Part shown: positions 1 to 11,543 of the stretch, piece after piece | Numbering within the stretch: position 1 is the first letter of the stretch | How the letters are laid out: every line of letters begins with the position of its first letter | Assembly (NCBI GenBank): GCA_963573315.1 | Contig: OY752142.1 | Coordinates: forward strand, 1,178,001-1,242,000 | DNA: 64,000 nucleotides | DNA from: Entomortierella parvispora | Lineage: Eukaryota > Mortierellomycota > Mortierellomycetes > Mortierellales > Mortierellaceae | Direction: 5' to 3' | Notes under the pieces: generated by a model | Database searches by the model: none | What the model was told of the DNA's origin: nothing | What the model saw: the letters and a program-made list of their open reading frames with translations, nothing else | Translations under genes and position numbers: made by a program

Positions 1-371
1 ATAGATAGATTGACCGATGGTCTCCTATCGGGATTTGTCTCCCAGTCGCAGATCACATACTGAAAAAAATTCGAAGGAAAGATCACAATTCTGTGCTGGA
101 TCCAATTTTCAAGGCCGTTTCCCAGCCAGTGCAACCTCTACTTGGGGGGCTTAGCCACACGCGAGCAAGCACCATCTTTTGCCCTTCCTTTCTACTTTCC
201 GCTCCGTCGCCTCCCACCTCCATCTCCTCTTCGCCAGTACGCATTCTCTTCTGACCTGCGTGATTGTTCAGTACGCCCGCTCAAGGCCATCGTCTGTTGG
301 TTCATTCACAATTTAAGAAAGGTGAATGCATATTTTTTTAATGTGTAACTAAATAAAGATTAGACACACTT
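1..371. other. gene-free left edge
   Basis: No supportable coding region. The stretch lies downstream of the isovaleryl-CoA dehydrogenase stop codon and holds a pyrimidine-rich segment at about 176-260 of the kind seen upstream of fungal genes. No gene it could serve is visible inside the window. The short open frames here show no recognisable composition. Confidence 0.5.
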
Positions 372-1946
372 CTAGTTCTTGTACTCCTTGTTGAACTCAC
401 GACCGATCAACATCCTCCGGATCTCAGAGGTACCGGCACCAATCTCGTAAAGCTTGGCATCGCGAAGGATACGGCCAGTAGGGAAATCGTTGATGTATCC
501 GTTGCCTCCCAAGCACTGGATGGCATCCAAAGCAACCTCAGTGGCACGCTCTGCAGAGTAGAGAATGACACCAGCACAGTCGCGGTTGGAGGCATGTCCC
601 TTGTCGCAGGCGCGGGCAGTGGCATAGACGTAGGCGCGGGAAGCGTTCAACTTTGTGTACATGTCAGCAATCTTGCCCTGGATCAACTGGAACTCGCCAA
701 TGCGCTGGTTGAACTGAGTACGGGTGTGGACATAATCCAAGGTAGTGTCCAAAGCAGACTGCATCAATCCCAAGGGACCACCGGAAAGGACCAAACGCTC
801 ATAGTCCAATCCAGACATGAGGACGTAGACACCCTTGCCAACAGCACCCAGGACGTTCTCCTCGGGAACCTCGCAGTCCTCAAAGATCAACTCGCAGGTG
901 TTGGATCCACGCATGCCCAATTTGTCCAACTTGGTGCCGCGAGAGAATCCCTTCATTCCCTTCTCAATAATGAAGGCGGTGATGCCCTTGGGACCGGCCT
1001 TGATGTCGGTCTTGGCATAGACGACAAGGGTATCAGCATCGGGCCCGTTGGTGATCCACATCTTTGTGCCGTTCAAGATGTAACGGTCGCCCTTCTTCTC
1101 TGCCTGCAACTTCATCGAGACAACATCCGATCCAGAGGTATGCTCCGACATAGCCAAGGCACCAATGTGATCACCCGAGATCAACTATACACACCCAGAA
1201 CACAGATCATACAACACAGAGCAGTGGTTAGAGGGCCTGGGGGATGGACAGAGCTCTTGCAATTCATGCGCTTCGATGCTTACCTTGGGCAAGTACTTCT
1301 TCTTCTGAGCCTCGTTTCCGTTTCGGTTGATCTGGTTGACGCAGAGGTTGGAGTGAGCACCATAGGAAAGGGCAACTGAACCTGATGCACGGGAGAGTTC
1401 CTCCATGACAACGGTATGCTCCAGGTATCCCAATCCCAATCCACCGTACTCGGCAGGGACAGTGATACCCAAGAGACCCATATCACCAAATTTCTTCCAC
1501 ATGTCCTGTGTAAATAAAGAGACGAAATTTTTTTAGTTGTCGCAGTACAAGAAAAGCTTGATTAAGACAGTTGATGAGTTCATGATTTTTCTCATTGCAA
1601 TCCTTACCATTGGGAAAGCATTCTCCTGGTCAATAGCCTGGGCACGGGGGGCCAACTCTTCATCAGCGAAACGCTGGACGGCCAAACGGAACTCATCCTG
1701 CTCCTCAGTCAAACCAGCAACGTGGGCATTGTATGAGTTGTAACGGACACCAGCAGGGGCGCCAGTCTTGAAAGCAGTCTGGCGCTGCAGCGGGGAACAA
1801 GCAAGGATTGAGCAGTTAGGATGATGATGCGTAAAATGGAGTAAAATGAGTAATTCCTTTCATCCGCAAGATGTATTTACAGCAGTGGCGGAGAGGCCGG
1901 GAAGAGCCGAACGGGTGGCGCGCTGGAGGAAGGACTTTGCGAACAT
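372..1946 (-). CDS. IVD: isovaleryl-CoA dehydrogenase, mitochondrial
   Basis: FAD-dependent acyl-CoA dehydrogenase that oxidises isovaleryl-CoA to 3-methylcrotonyl-CoA in leucine breakdown, passing electrons to ETF in the mitochondrial matrix. Four exons join in phase: 1946-1881, 1784-1608, 1505-1284 and 1184-372 (425 aa, the usual size). Exon 1 encodes a basic, amphipathic leader ([13 protein letters not shown]) that reads as a mitochondrial presequence, which decided the start. Family signatures seen: [10 protein letters not shown] near residue 166, [15 protein letters not shown] near 284, [15 protein letters not shown] and [17 protein letters not shown] at the C-terminus. In the IVD subgroup the catalytic base is the Glu of the YER motif, unlike short- and medium-chain enzymes, so the assignment is specific. 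Strong C-ending codon preference suggests high expression. The nearest neighbour lies about 1.8 kb away. Confidence 0.95.
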
Positions 1947-2233
1947 GACGGGGAATGGAGTATGGACTGAGGAGTGGAGAGTGGAGAAGGATGCGGATGC
2001 GGATGCGGAGGGGAAAGGGAGAAAAAGAAAGGGGAGGCCGACGAGGAGCCTTATGTCACAGACGCAGCCCATGCGATGATTACATGGCGACAATCATAGC
2101 TCCGCACAATTCCCATGCGAATTCCTTTTTTCTTTATACACGCACATCCTGAGGGGGGCTACTTTACGGAAATCATCGGTTTTCTTAGCAGGATTTCAAT
2201 ATGGGGAGTGGTTACCAACCCGGTTGCCGAGAT

Positions 2234-2271
2234 TTAGGGATTTTTTAGGGGTTTGTTAGGGTTTTTTAGGG
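2234..2271 (+). repeat. four spaced TTAGGG motifs
   Basis: TTAGGG occurs at 2234, 2245, 2256 and 2266, at 10-11 bp spacing in a T-rich context. This is the canonical fungal/animal telomere hexamer, but the copies are not contiguous. The four G-runs with 7-8 nt loops could also form a G-quadruplex on this strand. Confidence 0.6.
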
Positions 2272-3396
2272 TTTTGATTTTTTTGAGCCCAAATCCCATG
2301 TAAAGCTGTTTCTTAATCGCATGAGCTGTGTAGGTGACATAAGGACACCCGAGGCCGACCAAAATGCACGGGACCGTGAGAAAGTTAGGGAGCACGTGAC
2401 GTGCTAACCTGTGTTGCAAGCACCTTGGTCGCTCGACTGGGCAGTGGGTGGAAGGTCAACATTCACGGGGAACCGATTGATCCCGATACCCGCCGTTTCA
2501 GGGAACCTTGTAAGCCGTTCCAAAGAGATGATGACCTCTATTGCTGATGGCACGTAGGATACGACATAACAGGCTTCGTACACTCCGTGGACTGAGTTGA
2601 TGCACATATTATTGAAGCTTTCTGATCGACCGGTTTTCACATGAAGTCGTTGGTAGTCATGCTGGAAACGAAGGCACCTCTCTTACGCCGCGTCTGCCGG
2701 TTGAAGAGAGCTTCGAGAAAAAAACAATAAAAAACTGTGTTCAGTTGTTGTTCCTTTCGGTTTTCCCAAGAGCGGTTCAAAGATGCGCATGCATTAGTAT
2801 AGTACGCGTCTCATCACCACCCGTTTCCACTACAGTGAACATGCATCTGCATCATGATAACTCGTGGTTGTATGAGAAAGAAGCATCGGCTGATTACAAC
2901 AGCAGTATGCTTGTTGGGTCATCTCCCACAGGACCATCTGCGTCTCCTGTCACGAATCGTCAGGAACCTAGATCGGACTTGGCACGCGTTCTTGACCTAG
3001 GGCCATGGACCTAGCAGTCATTGGCTTGTGACCCTGAACCCCGACAGTTATTCCACCATGTCAATGTCTATCCACCAGATATCCCTCTGACTGTAGCCTC
3101 CTTCTATATCGCCACTCAGCTACATCTACAAGGACCTTCGCCCTATTCTCATTCATCAACGTCGCCATCTTGGTCCTCATCCATAAGTCCAGCCTCCGAT
3201 CAGCTTCTGTTCTGATAATAAACACAATTCTATACTGAGGTTCTCTCTGACTCCTCCGTAGACCTGGCTGGCCTACACCTCGCTCTAATATATAGTTCCC
3301 CCATACCTCCCTACTCTCCGTTGTCCCTGCCTTGTCTGACCGTGACATCTCCTTGCGATAGTGTCGTTAACAACGAGACCTTTGAACTTGCAATAT

Positions 3397-3541
3397 AACT
3401 CGATCAGAGACAATCGCGCTCAGGCACTGGCTGAAACACTCAAAACCAACTCATATTGAACTTGGACTTCAACTCGATCAGAGATAAAGTAGCTCCGGCA
3501 CTGACGGAGGCACTCAAGACTAACTCGTAAGACTTTAGGAC
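3397..3541. repeat. 74-bp imperfect tandem duplication
   Basis: Two units both begin with AACTCGATCAGAGA (at 3397 and 3471) and share GGCACTG and CACTCAA blocks further in, giving a period of 74 bp. They are diverged. They may be part of an old mobile-element remnant, but nothing else diagnostic is present. Confidence 0.55.
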
Positions 3542-3709
3542 GAGAATTGTATATAGTCTACCTCTTTTTACCTCTTCCTTAGAACCCTGATCCTTGCCCG
3601 ACTGAGCAGCCCTGCCCCCGACCTAACTCTGTTACTATTACATTTTCATTATTGAATCAGGAATATTGAGCACTGTATTGTATTGTGTGATTGTGTGGTT
3701 GTGTAGACT

Positions 3710-3742
3710 ATCCCTTACTCCGTAGCTGTACGGAGATGGGAT
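3710..3742. other. imperfect hairpin
   Basis: ATCCC-TTA-CTCCGT, a six-base AGCTGT loop, then ACGGAG-AT-GGGAT. The inner 6-bp stem and the outer 5-bp stem are perfect and are separated by a small asymmetric bulge. It lies 45-77 nt past the stop codon of the M28 protease gene, so it would be in that transcript's 3' flank. Confidence 0.5.
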
Positions 3743-3786
3743 AAAAATACTATAAACTTATGAAAAAATGAATGTATGGAATAAAA

Positions 3787-6700
3787 TTACAACTGGAATC
3801 GACTCACGGTCGTGCCAAAGTATGTTAGAGTTACCCATGGGGGTCGGCTGCTCAGGATCTTGCGCATCACGCCGATATCTCCACTGCCAATTAGCTCACG
3901 CTCCACATCCTTTCCAAAGCCCTCCGTCTCCATCGCCGTCAGCTCGATCGTAAGACGGTCATTGGGTCCCGAGGCCAAGTATTCCAGGTCCAAGCGCCAG
4001 CCATCGCTCATATAGCCTCCTACATGGCGAATGACATAGTGTGATTTGTGATCGAAAGGTTCTGATGATGACAAGGACCATGAGACCAAATGGGTATCAA
4101 AGCTGGCAACCGTCCAGATATAGTTTGGATGGGTGCACAAGACAGTCATTTTACGAAGGCCGGTCTTGGGATCATACGAGACGTTCTCAGCCACAAGGCG
4201 CGGTGCTTCTTGAACATAGTGCGTCAGTGGAGCCACGCTCTCGGAAATCGTCCTGTTTTCAGTCTGGGCCTTGATATAAGGGGTGGTATCGATCACATAG
4301 GACTCCAAGAACTGGTTGAAGGGGTAGATTGCATTCCAATCCCCTGGATTGTTGTCGGGGCTGCGGAAAACGGCCTTGGTGGAAAACATCTCTTCAAGAT
4401 CAGCCACGTACGGCTCGTAGAACGGACCGGGATCGGCGTGAGCAACGTACATCATAGATTCTCCAGAGGTCAGGTTCTTGAGATGCTGGGCAAAGACGCG
4501 CTTGGGATGGAGTTCGTTATAAGGGCTGACAAATATCGAGGTCACCAACAGAATGATCAGATGGGCCAGGAGCAACAAAACCACGGACTTCTTCAAGGCG
4601 GCTCTGCCAAACCGATGGGCAAAAGCCATGACGGGAGGACAAAACACAAAGGTGATGAATCCGGTCAAAACCGCAACGATATGGTCGACAGGGGCATCAA
4701 CACCGATACGGCCAGTCAGCGGGATAAAAATATCGAGCAAGCTGAAGCAAACAAATGAAAAGTAGGCTGTGGGCATCGCTGCTGTGACAAAGTAGGTGGT
4801 ATAGTCGACTCGGGTCACCTCCAGGCCGTCCTTGTGAGAATCAGCAACACGCTTCTGATTGTAAAACAATCCGATGGAAGATGCCAGGGAGTAGAGTCCA
4901 AAGACGTAGCTGCTTGCAAATCCAGTGTACGAGGCAAGTCCGAGGCAGAGAGTGTAAAACATGTGGACAGCGGAAAGGGTACTAAGCTCGTTGGCATTGG
5001 TGCTCGCCTTCTTGTTGTGGAATAGATACTGGACCATGAACATTCCTGCGAGGCAGACTGGTCCGAAAATAAAGCACGACAACCACTCATGAGAGAACCA
5101 CTGCATGGGTTTTCCGAGCGACTGCAAAAGGATTACTGAAATATTGGGAAGGATCAATGCTGCCATGAACGAGAGCAGGATCGAGACGGTGGCACGGAGC
5201 GTTGGGCGAGAGGCTTGCAGGAGAACAGCGGCAAGCGCAACGGCGCCGATGACAATGTGAATGCGGAGAGCTGTTGCCCATGAATAGGAGACAAAGAATA
5301 AGCCAAAAACATCAAAAAAGACAATGCTGGTGGTCGACTCCATGCCGACCAAGTTGGCGGACTCGGTCAAATAAGTAGCTAAAGCCAGAGTGTTCTCGCC
5401 CATATGCTGAGGAAGACCGGGCTCCATGAACTCGTCCAAATCGAGGTGGGTATGGTAAAGGTAACTGTTCTTGTAGACTGCCATATCCAGACCTGTGAGG
5501 TTGCCGTGATCCACGAACTGACGGAAATCTGTGTCTGAAAGAATCAGACCGGTTGCAAAAAGATCGTTGGCAAGAACAGTTCCATGGGGGTAGGGCACGG
5601 TGCCGTAGGCGCTAATCATGGCTTCCGAATTGGCTTGGAACAAAATCTCGGGTCCACTGGTTCCACAGGCCTCCAAGTTGACGACAGCCCTCACATGGTC
5701 CTTGAGTTCGTGCGTAGTGATGAACGAATGCGAGGCATCCTGGAGCGACTCTTCTCCACCGTTAAACACTATAAATGGCTTGTTTATCAGTACTGAATAC
5801 TAAGCAAGCCGTATGTCAACACTTCCTGAAGAGGTACTTACAAAACAAAATGCTGTTCTTCTTGGGAGCAGGGCGGAGGGACATGACACGAATAATTTCC
5901 ATCATGACACCCACACCAAGGGCATCATCGGCTGCACCTGGCGATCCGAGAGTGGTATCAAAGTGAGAGTTGAGGAGAATTGCGTTCTCATCACAGTCGG
6001 GACCACAAGAAAGTCGAACAACGATGTTGGTCATATTGGTGTACATCTTCATGACCACTGTTTAGGGATCGTGTCCAATCAGATCGAAGGAGGGTCCATG
6101 ACAGAATTGCAGCAATACAGGTAGTTTGCGTCCGAGGATGCATGCGCGATTAAATCGAAACAATCGAGATATCCAAGCAGCAACCAAGAAAAAAAAGTTT
6201 CCAGTAGGTCAAGAGTTGAGAGCACAGGAGGAAACGTGTCAAGGGAAAAAAAGGGGAGGACAGGCCGGTTAGATTAATTGTCAGCGACACCCCTCCGAAA
6301 GACGATATCAGCCTGTCAGCAGTATTCCTTGGTCCTGTATTTATTGACCCTTCTGTCTGTTCCAGAGGTCGGCTGGGCTGTGTGCCACAGGCAATTAAAT
6401 CCAATGTCAACGGACCACTCACGAACAGTGCCCTCTGACTCCCGCGAAAGTTTTGTTGACCTCCAGTTGTTTGATAAATATTATTCCAGGGGCAAAGGCT
6501 GTTCCGATCCACCAAAGTCTTTTTTTGGAGAACATGTCTGTGCTCGTCGAGATGTCCCACACTGTTGTAATGACAGTAAAGAGGTATAAAATAAAGAATA
6601 ATAGACTTGCCTTTGGACATGAAGTCGAAACGATGGGATCCATCTCCAACCTGCACCCACATATCAAAGTTAGGAAGAGCCAACTCAGATTGAGATCTTC

Positions 6701-7118
6701 TCAAGCTGGCAATACGAGCATTCTCCTGGAGGTCTGAGAGCTCCTTGATCAGATACTTCTTTGTCTCTAGCTCTTGCTCCGTGCCCACAATGCGGTATCC
6801 AATATCCGAGGACAGGTGGCGGACGACCTTACGAGCATTCTCCTCCGAGAACTGAACCTGACCGGTTGCAGCATTCAAGGAATCAAAGACAGGGGCAGGA
6901 AGAGTATAGTGCAACTGATAAGTAACCAAGACAATGACCCCAAGGAAGGCCAAGAAGAGACCCCAAGCCGAGAGGATGGTCTTGACAGGCGAAAAGGCCG
7001 AGTGGCTCTTGACAGGGGAAGAGGGTCGGGCAAGGTAGTGCTTGTCATTGTGGTGGTCAGTGGACGACGGCTTGCTGTTGTTATGACGCTGCTTCAGCGC
7101 ATTAATGGTGGAAGCCAT
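3787..7118 (-). CDS. M28-family vacuolar/ER membrane protease (Pff1/FXNA-like)
   Basis: Zinc metallopeptidase of family M28 with many membrane segments, as in fungal vacuolar membrane protease Pff1 and animal ERMP1/FXNA. Three exons: 7118-6611, 6057-5842 and 5768-3787 (901 aa). A cytosolic tail of about 50 residues precedes a first membrane helix near residues 48-68. The peptidase core shows the Zn-ligand block NSHFDTTLGSPGAADDAL (His about 201, Asp about 213) and the catalytic Glu pair in FNGGEES (about 247), then NLEACG. Hydrophobic helices fill roughly residues 400-650 before a lumenal C-terminal domain. The first intron (6058-6610) is unusually long and begins with GC, not GT. Only that choice keeps phase and yields the family sequence FMSKVVMKMYTNMTNIV. 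Membership is clear, but vacuole versus ER location is inferred. Confidence 0.9.
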
Positions 7119-7805
7119 TCCAGTCTTGGGGACAGGGATGGAGGAGAAGGGGGAGGGAGGGAGAGACGAAGGAGGGGAGAGGTGGGGCGGGGAAAGGAAG
7201 AAAGCCTAGGTGAAGGAAGAGAAGAAGAAGAAGAAGAAGAAGGGATGGCAAAGACAAAAGTTTTAAGAAAGCAGCGAGGCACACAAGGAAAAAAAAAAAA
7301 AAAAAAAGGAACAGCCCGATCCACAAAAGCAAAAGCATCAGTTGACAGACAGCCTTTCTTTGCTTGTCTGTCACCACCACACCCCCTGTCCACCATCCTC
7401 GGAGTCTTGACTAGGCTGGTCAATCAAGTCATTGATGTCTTCATCATCATCTCATCATCTTCCTGTGGCCGTCATTAGGCCGTCATTCCTCTGTTCCTGG
7501 CGCTGGTCCGATGGTTGCACAACAGGGCGAGGTCAAACATAAAATTCAGAATCGATTTTTTTTGGGTGTTGCACACGGGCAGGGGCACCGAGTCCTGTCT
7601 CACCCCATGTCACCTTCACGAGGAAAGCCGTGCACGGAACCTGGCCTACCACGACTCCGCTTATACATGAGCGTACGATTGGTCAGGCCCAAGTTCAAGC
7701 CAGGCCGCCCACGTTCCACTCGTGCCCACCACATTCAAGTATGCGATCGTCATGATGTATTTTGAAGCAGCATGTTTTATGGTTTCGTATTTTGCACCGC
7801 CCCGT
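7119..7805. other. promoter region with simple repeats
   Basis: Gene-free stretch upstream of the M28 protease start. It contains a purine-rich run including (GAA)n at about 7218-7243 and an A-tract of about 19 at 7289-7307. On the transcribed strand this is a TTC/T-rich leader typical of promoters in this window. No coding signal. Confidence 0.5.
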
Positions 7806-8873
7806 TTAAAAAGATACGACCTTCTTTGCAACCTTGACTGGAGCTTTTACAGCCTTCTTGATCTGCTTCTGTTCCTCGGTCAGTTTCCTCTTCTCATCGA
7901 CTAAGATATGGAAATCATCATCATCTGCTCCCTGCACCAAGTCGATCTTGCCCAACGTGACCGTTCCAACCTCCTCTTTGGTCAACTTGCAATCCCTAGC
8001 CAAATGATCAACCTTGTCACAGAATCGACATGATCCTCCATTGGGATAGAGACCCTTTTCGTTCTTGGGGCATGCTCCAGCCAAGTGTCCTTGCTCCTTG
8101 CACACAAAACATGTGGCAAACTTGAATTTGTTACCGTCCTTTGATAATTTCTTGCAGTCTTTGGTCGTATGCTCCAATGATCCACAGCTATAACACATGC
8201 CAATGCCCGAGCTCTCCTTGCAGTTCTTGGCGCTATGTCCAGTCTTCCTGCATGCAAAACAGATCTGATTGAAGGCAGGACAAAGAATAGGTCCCCTGTA
8301 AGTCATAGATAATAGACTGTCATGCCTCCTCACGCAATAATAAACTTACAGAGTCGTTATGACGCTCCTTTTGTCTCCTCAAGCGGCGTCTCTCTGATTT
8401 GGCCGAATTATCCATTGCTGTTGCAGATCAATAGATACGTTCATTAGGAATCAGTTAGTTCATTTAGGAATCAATAAAGGATCCCATGGATCCTTGGTAC
8501 TTCCTTTTCAAGAAGGCCAGCCATTGTCCTTACCAGGCTCGGTGGCCTTGCCACCCTTGCCCTTCTTTCCCTTTGCTTTCTTGGAGGCAGATCCGCCCTC
8601 GGAAGTCTTTGGGGCTCCCCCATTTGAACCCTCGCCTGATTCAGTCTTTGCTGGGGCAGATGATGAGCTCTCTGCTTTGCGCTTTCGGTTGATATCTTGA
8701 GTCTTTTCTCCTCCTGCGGTCGCTGTTGCTTGTGCTGTAAAAGCTGGTGTTGGTACAGGCACAGGAGAGGCCTGGTTGGCCTCAACTTTCTTTGTGGGCA
8801 TCAAAGGTGTAACGGCAAAGGATTCACCGGCGTCAACATGTCTCTTGCGCTCTAGTTTAGTGTAGCGAGTCAT
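7806..8873 (-). CDS. zinc-knuckle protein, ZCCHC9-like
   Basis: Probable nucleolar RNA-associated CCHC protein of the ZCCHC9 type. Three exons: 8873-8534, 8417-8350 and 8264-7806 (288 aa; human ZCCHC9 is of similar size). The N-terminal part is low-complexity with a lysine/glycine-rich basic stretch. The middle exon encodes SERRRLRRQKERHNDS, the basic lead-in that in ZCCHC9 directly precedes the first knuckle. Four CX2CX4HX4C-type knuckles follow: CFACRKTGHSAKNC, CYSCGSLEHTTKDC, CFVCKEQGHLAGAC and CRFCDKVDHLARDC. The C-terminus KKVVSF parallels the end of animal ZCCHC9. The last intron's acceptor (TTCAATCAG) was chosen because only it joins the basic motif to the first knuckle in phase. Role in rRNA processing is inferred from the family. 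Confidence 0.88.
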
Positions 8874-9132
8874 TATGATGTGATGTTCTTTAAAAGATTA
8901 TAGCTGAATGAATGAATAGAAGGGGATGCATGTGTAACTGAAAAAAGAAAAAAGAAAAAAAAAAAAAAAATCGGTGGCTGAGACAAACACAAGCGCCACC
9001 AAATTTGCCAAAAGTCAATACAATCAAAAATGATAGTTCCACAGATATGTGTATTGGGTTGGGAACGAGAATAAAAATACAAGTTATTAATATTAAACAT
9101 TGTTCGCTGTACAAGTTTTTTTTTGGCGTTCT

Positions 9133-11543
9133 TTAGTGTACGGGTGACACTCGGATCTGCATTGCCATCATAGACTCGGAGGTTGATGTGGAGTCACTCT
9201 CCTGCTCTGTTGCTGAACTGGTAGGTCTTGGCTTAGGGTTGGGGTTGGAGACTTTATCGCCAAGGTGGTGGGGATGGTAAAGACAGATGGATTCAGCAGT
9301 GCAGGCTTCGATGGACTGAACCCATTCGTCTGCGAGCACATCAGGCATCTTGGCTCTCTTCTCGGGATCAGACTCTAACATCCGCCCAAGAATATCACGA
9401 CTCTCCCTTGGCATCAGCTTCATTAACCTGGCTTTACCAAACCCAGATGGATTCACAAAAGCCTGGAACGAGGGATCCATCTCGGGCCTTGGAAGTGTCC
9501 ATGGAAATCGGCGGAGGGTCATGCAGACAAAGATGATGGCCAAAGACCAAACATCAGCTCCACAGGGATCGTGTTCTTCTTGCGAAAAGACCTCGGGTGC
9601 AATGTACGGATCAGAACCAGACACGCCTAAAAATACGAGTGGAATCAACTGTGAGCACAAAAGGAACTTTGACAGTGCACACGAGAATGCATATCATAGA
9701 CGGAGCAAGCACGTGAATAGACATCTGGTATCTTACCTCGCGCCATTTGGATACTGGACTGGAAAGGTAACCGGTACACCATGGAGCAGCCAAAGTCGAT
9801 AATCTTGACGATGCCTTGCTCGTTCATCACACAGTTGTCAAGCTTCAAATCTCTGTGTGAGACTCCCATCTCGTGGAGATAAGCAACACCTTCGGCGATA
9901 CCCTTGAAACAGCATGCGATCTCGTCTCTTTCCATTTTACCCGACATGACCGCTGTGAAGAGTTCGTACTTTGCAAACTCCATGACCTCGAAAAAGTTGT
10001 CCGTTGCGCCCGAGGACGAAGACTTTTCTTGAATGATGTCCAAGGTCTGAATGATGTTTGGGTGGTGAAGTGTCGAACCCAAGCAGTACTCTGAGGTGAT
10101 TTTTTTGATGTAGGCGCGCTCATCCTCGTCTGGCTTGCGCTTTCGGAATTGCTTGATAGCAAACAGCTTGTTATCTGAGTCGCGACGGATCAGACGCACA
10201 GTGCCTCCAGTGCCTTTACCGAGGATCTTGCCCAGCTTGCCATACTTCTTGCGCAAGTCCGTTTCAATCTGATTGCCATGTTGGTGCGGGTGGCGATGTG
10301 CATGCGACTGTTGCTTTGGCGACTTTTCCCCGCTGCTCCCAAGAGAAGAAGAGGACGAGCCAGAGTTTTTCTTGTTCACATTGGTGGATGATCCCCCCAA
10401 GTGCAATTCGTCCACAAGAGTCGGTGAGCTTGGAGTCATAGGAGACAGAATAGGCGAGTTAGAGATTGAGTTGGTCCTGCTCTTTAAGAACCTCTTCAAG
10501 TCATGAAAGATGCCATGAGAGGTGGCACGAGCTGTTGGAGAGGATGAGATGGATTTGGTAGAGTCTCGTCGGCGGAAGAAGCTGGTTGACGAGCGTCGAT
10601 CAGGCATGGCCGAAAGAACCGGCGCTGAGGAGGAGAAGGCAGTGTGAGATTGCTCCAGTGTGTTGTTGGAGGGACGGCCACGGGTCACCGCCATAGGGAC
10701 AGCCACATCTTTGGCAGCAGCAGCAGAAACAGCGACCTCTGGAATGACACTAGCAGGATCGTCAGCTAGCTGGCTGACAGCGGCTCGGTCGTCCTCAACT
10801 GCAGTAGGTAATTGGGCCTTGGGAGGCTGCTGTAGACGGAATCCCTGGGACAAGGTAGAGGGCATGGACTGTTGGCGCTGGTTGTGGTTGTGGTAATGAT
10901 GGGATGTGTGGGGTGGACAGTGCGGGTGATGAAGATGATGGACCATATCGTCGTCGTGCGAGTTTTGTCTTGAGACCTCGATCGAGGTAGCTTCAGAAAC
11001 AAGAACATCGGTAGAATCCGTGTTGACTCTGCTCAAGAGAGGACGTGCTGTAGAACTATGGTGCAGAACCCGATGCTGGACGACGTGCTGCTGCTGTAAG
11101 GGATGGACCTCTGCCTCAATGGAGCTCAACGGCGATTGTGTACCGCTCCCGCCCGAGGAAGACGAAGGGCTTGCAGTCATTGGCTCCGAGACCGAGACCG
11201 AAGTCTCGTCATCGTCAAATGTGGAGGGTTCGAATGACCCCCCTTGTTCCTGGTTGTCATCGTCGCCGTCCTGCTTGGGCTCTTGGGACAGCTGTTCGGC
11301 AATAACTAGTCTGGACGAGGCTGAATATAGGATGTGCGAGGTCATAGTGGTGATGCTGTTCTGCCGACTTTGGGGCAACTGCTGGATCTCGGGCACATCG
11401 CTATTGCCGTCCCCACTCGTGGGTGCAGAACGAGCCAAGGGCGAGACTGGGATAGTGCGTTTAGTCGGTGTGGTTGCTCCTGTGCAGACTAGCGAATGCG
11501 AGTCTACAGTGGTGGTGACTTGATGGGTGTTGAGAGTTATCAT
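9133..11543 (-). CDS. Hal4/Sat4-Hal5-type serine/threonine protein kinase
   Basis: Fungal-specific kinase of the Npr1/Hal5 group, whose yeast members stabilise plasma-membrane K+ and nutrient transporters. Two exons: 11543-9737 and 9626-9133 (766 aa). Residues 1-430 are a low-complexity Ser/Thr/Gln/His-rich regulatory region. The kinase domain runs from about 434 (GKILGKGTGGTVRLI glycine loop; FAIKQF with the VAIK-type Lys) through the catalytic loop HRDLKLDNC and DFG (IIDFGCS) to APE (SGSDPYIAPEVF) and DVWSLAIIF. The second exon was joined because GARG|VSGSD gives an unbroken activation segment. All catalytic residues are present, so it should be active. The substrate is unknown. A long CT-rich leader with microsatellites lies upstream. 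Confidence 0.9.

Larger units (their letters stand above)
1947..3786. other. gene-free region with repeat remnants
   Basis: Between the isovaleryl-CoA dehydrogenase start and the M28 protease stop there is 1.8 kb without a credible gene. It contains a four-copy TTAGGG cluster (2234-2271), a 74-bp imperfect direct duplication (3397-3541) and a hairpin (3710-3742). Short open frames around 3061-3348 lack any domain signal. The right half (about 3000-3720) has a base composition and internal duplication reminiscent of a decayed retroelement LTR, but no terminal repeats or polymerase pieces were identified, so that is only a suggestion. Confidence 0.4.

Noticed and set aside
594-1379. 261-codon plus-strand frame opposite isovaleryl-CoA dehydrogenase
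   Set aside because: Antisense of the conserved exon, and it crosses the intron at 1185-1283.
4090-4758. 222-codon plus-strand frame inside the M28 protease gene
   Set aside because: Antisense shadow of a conserved exon without its own features.
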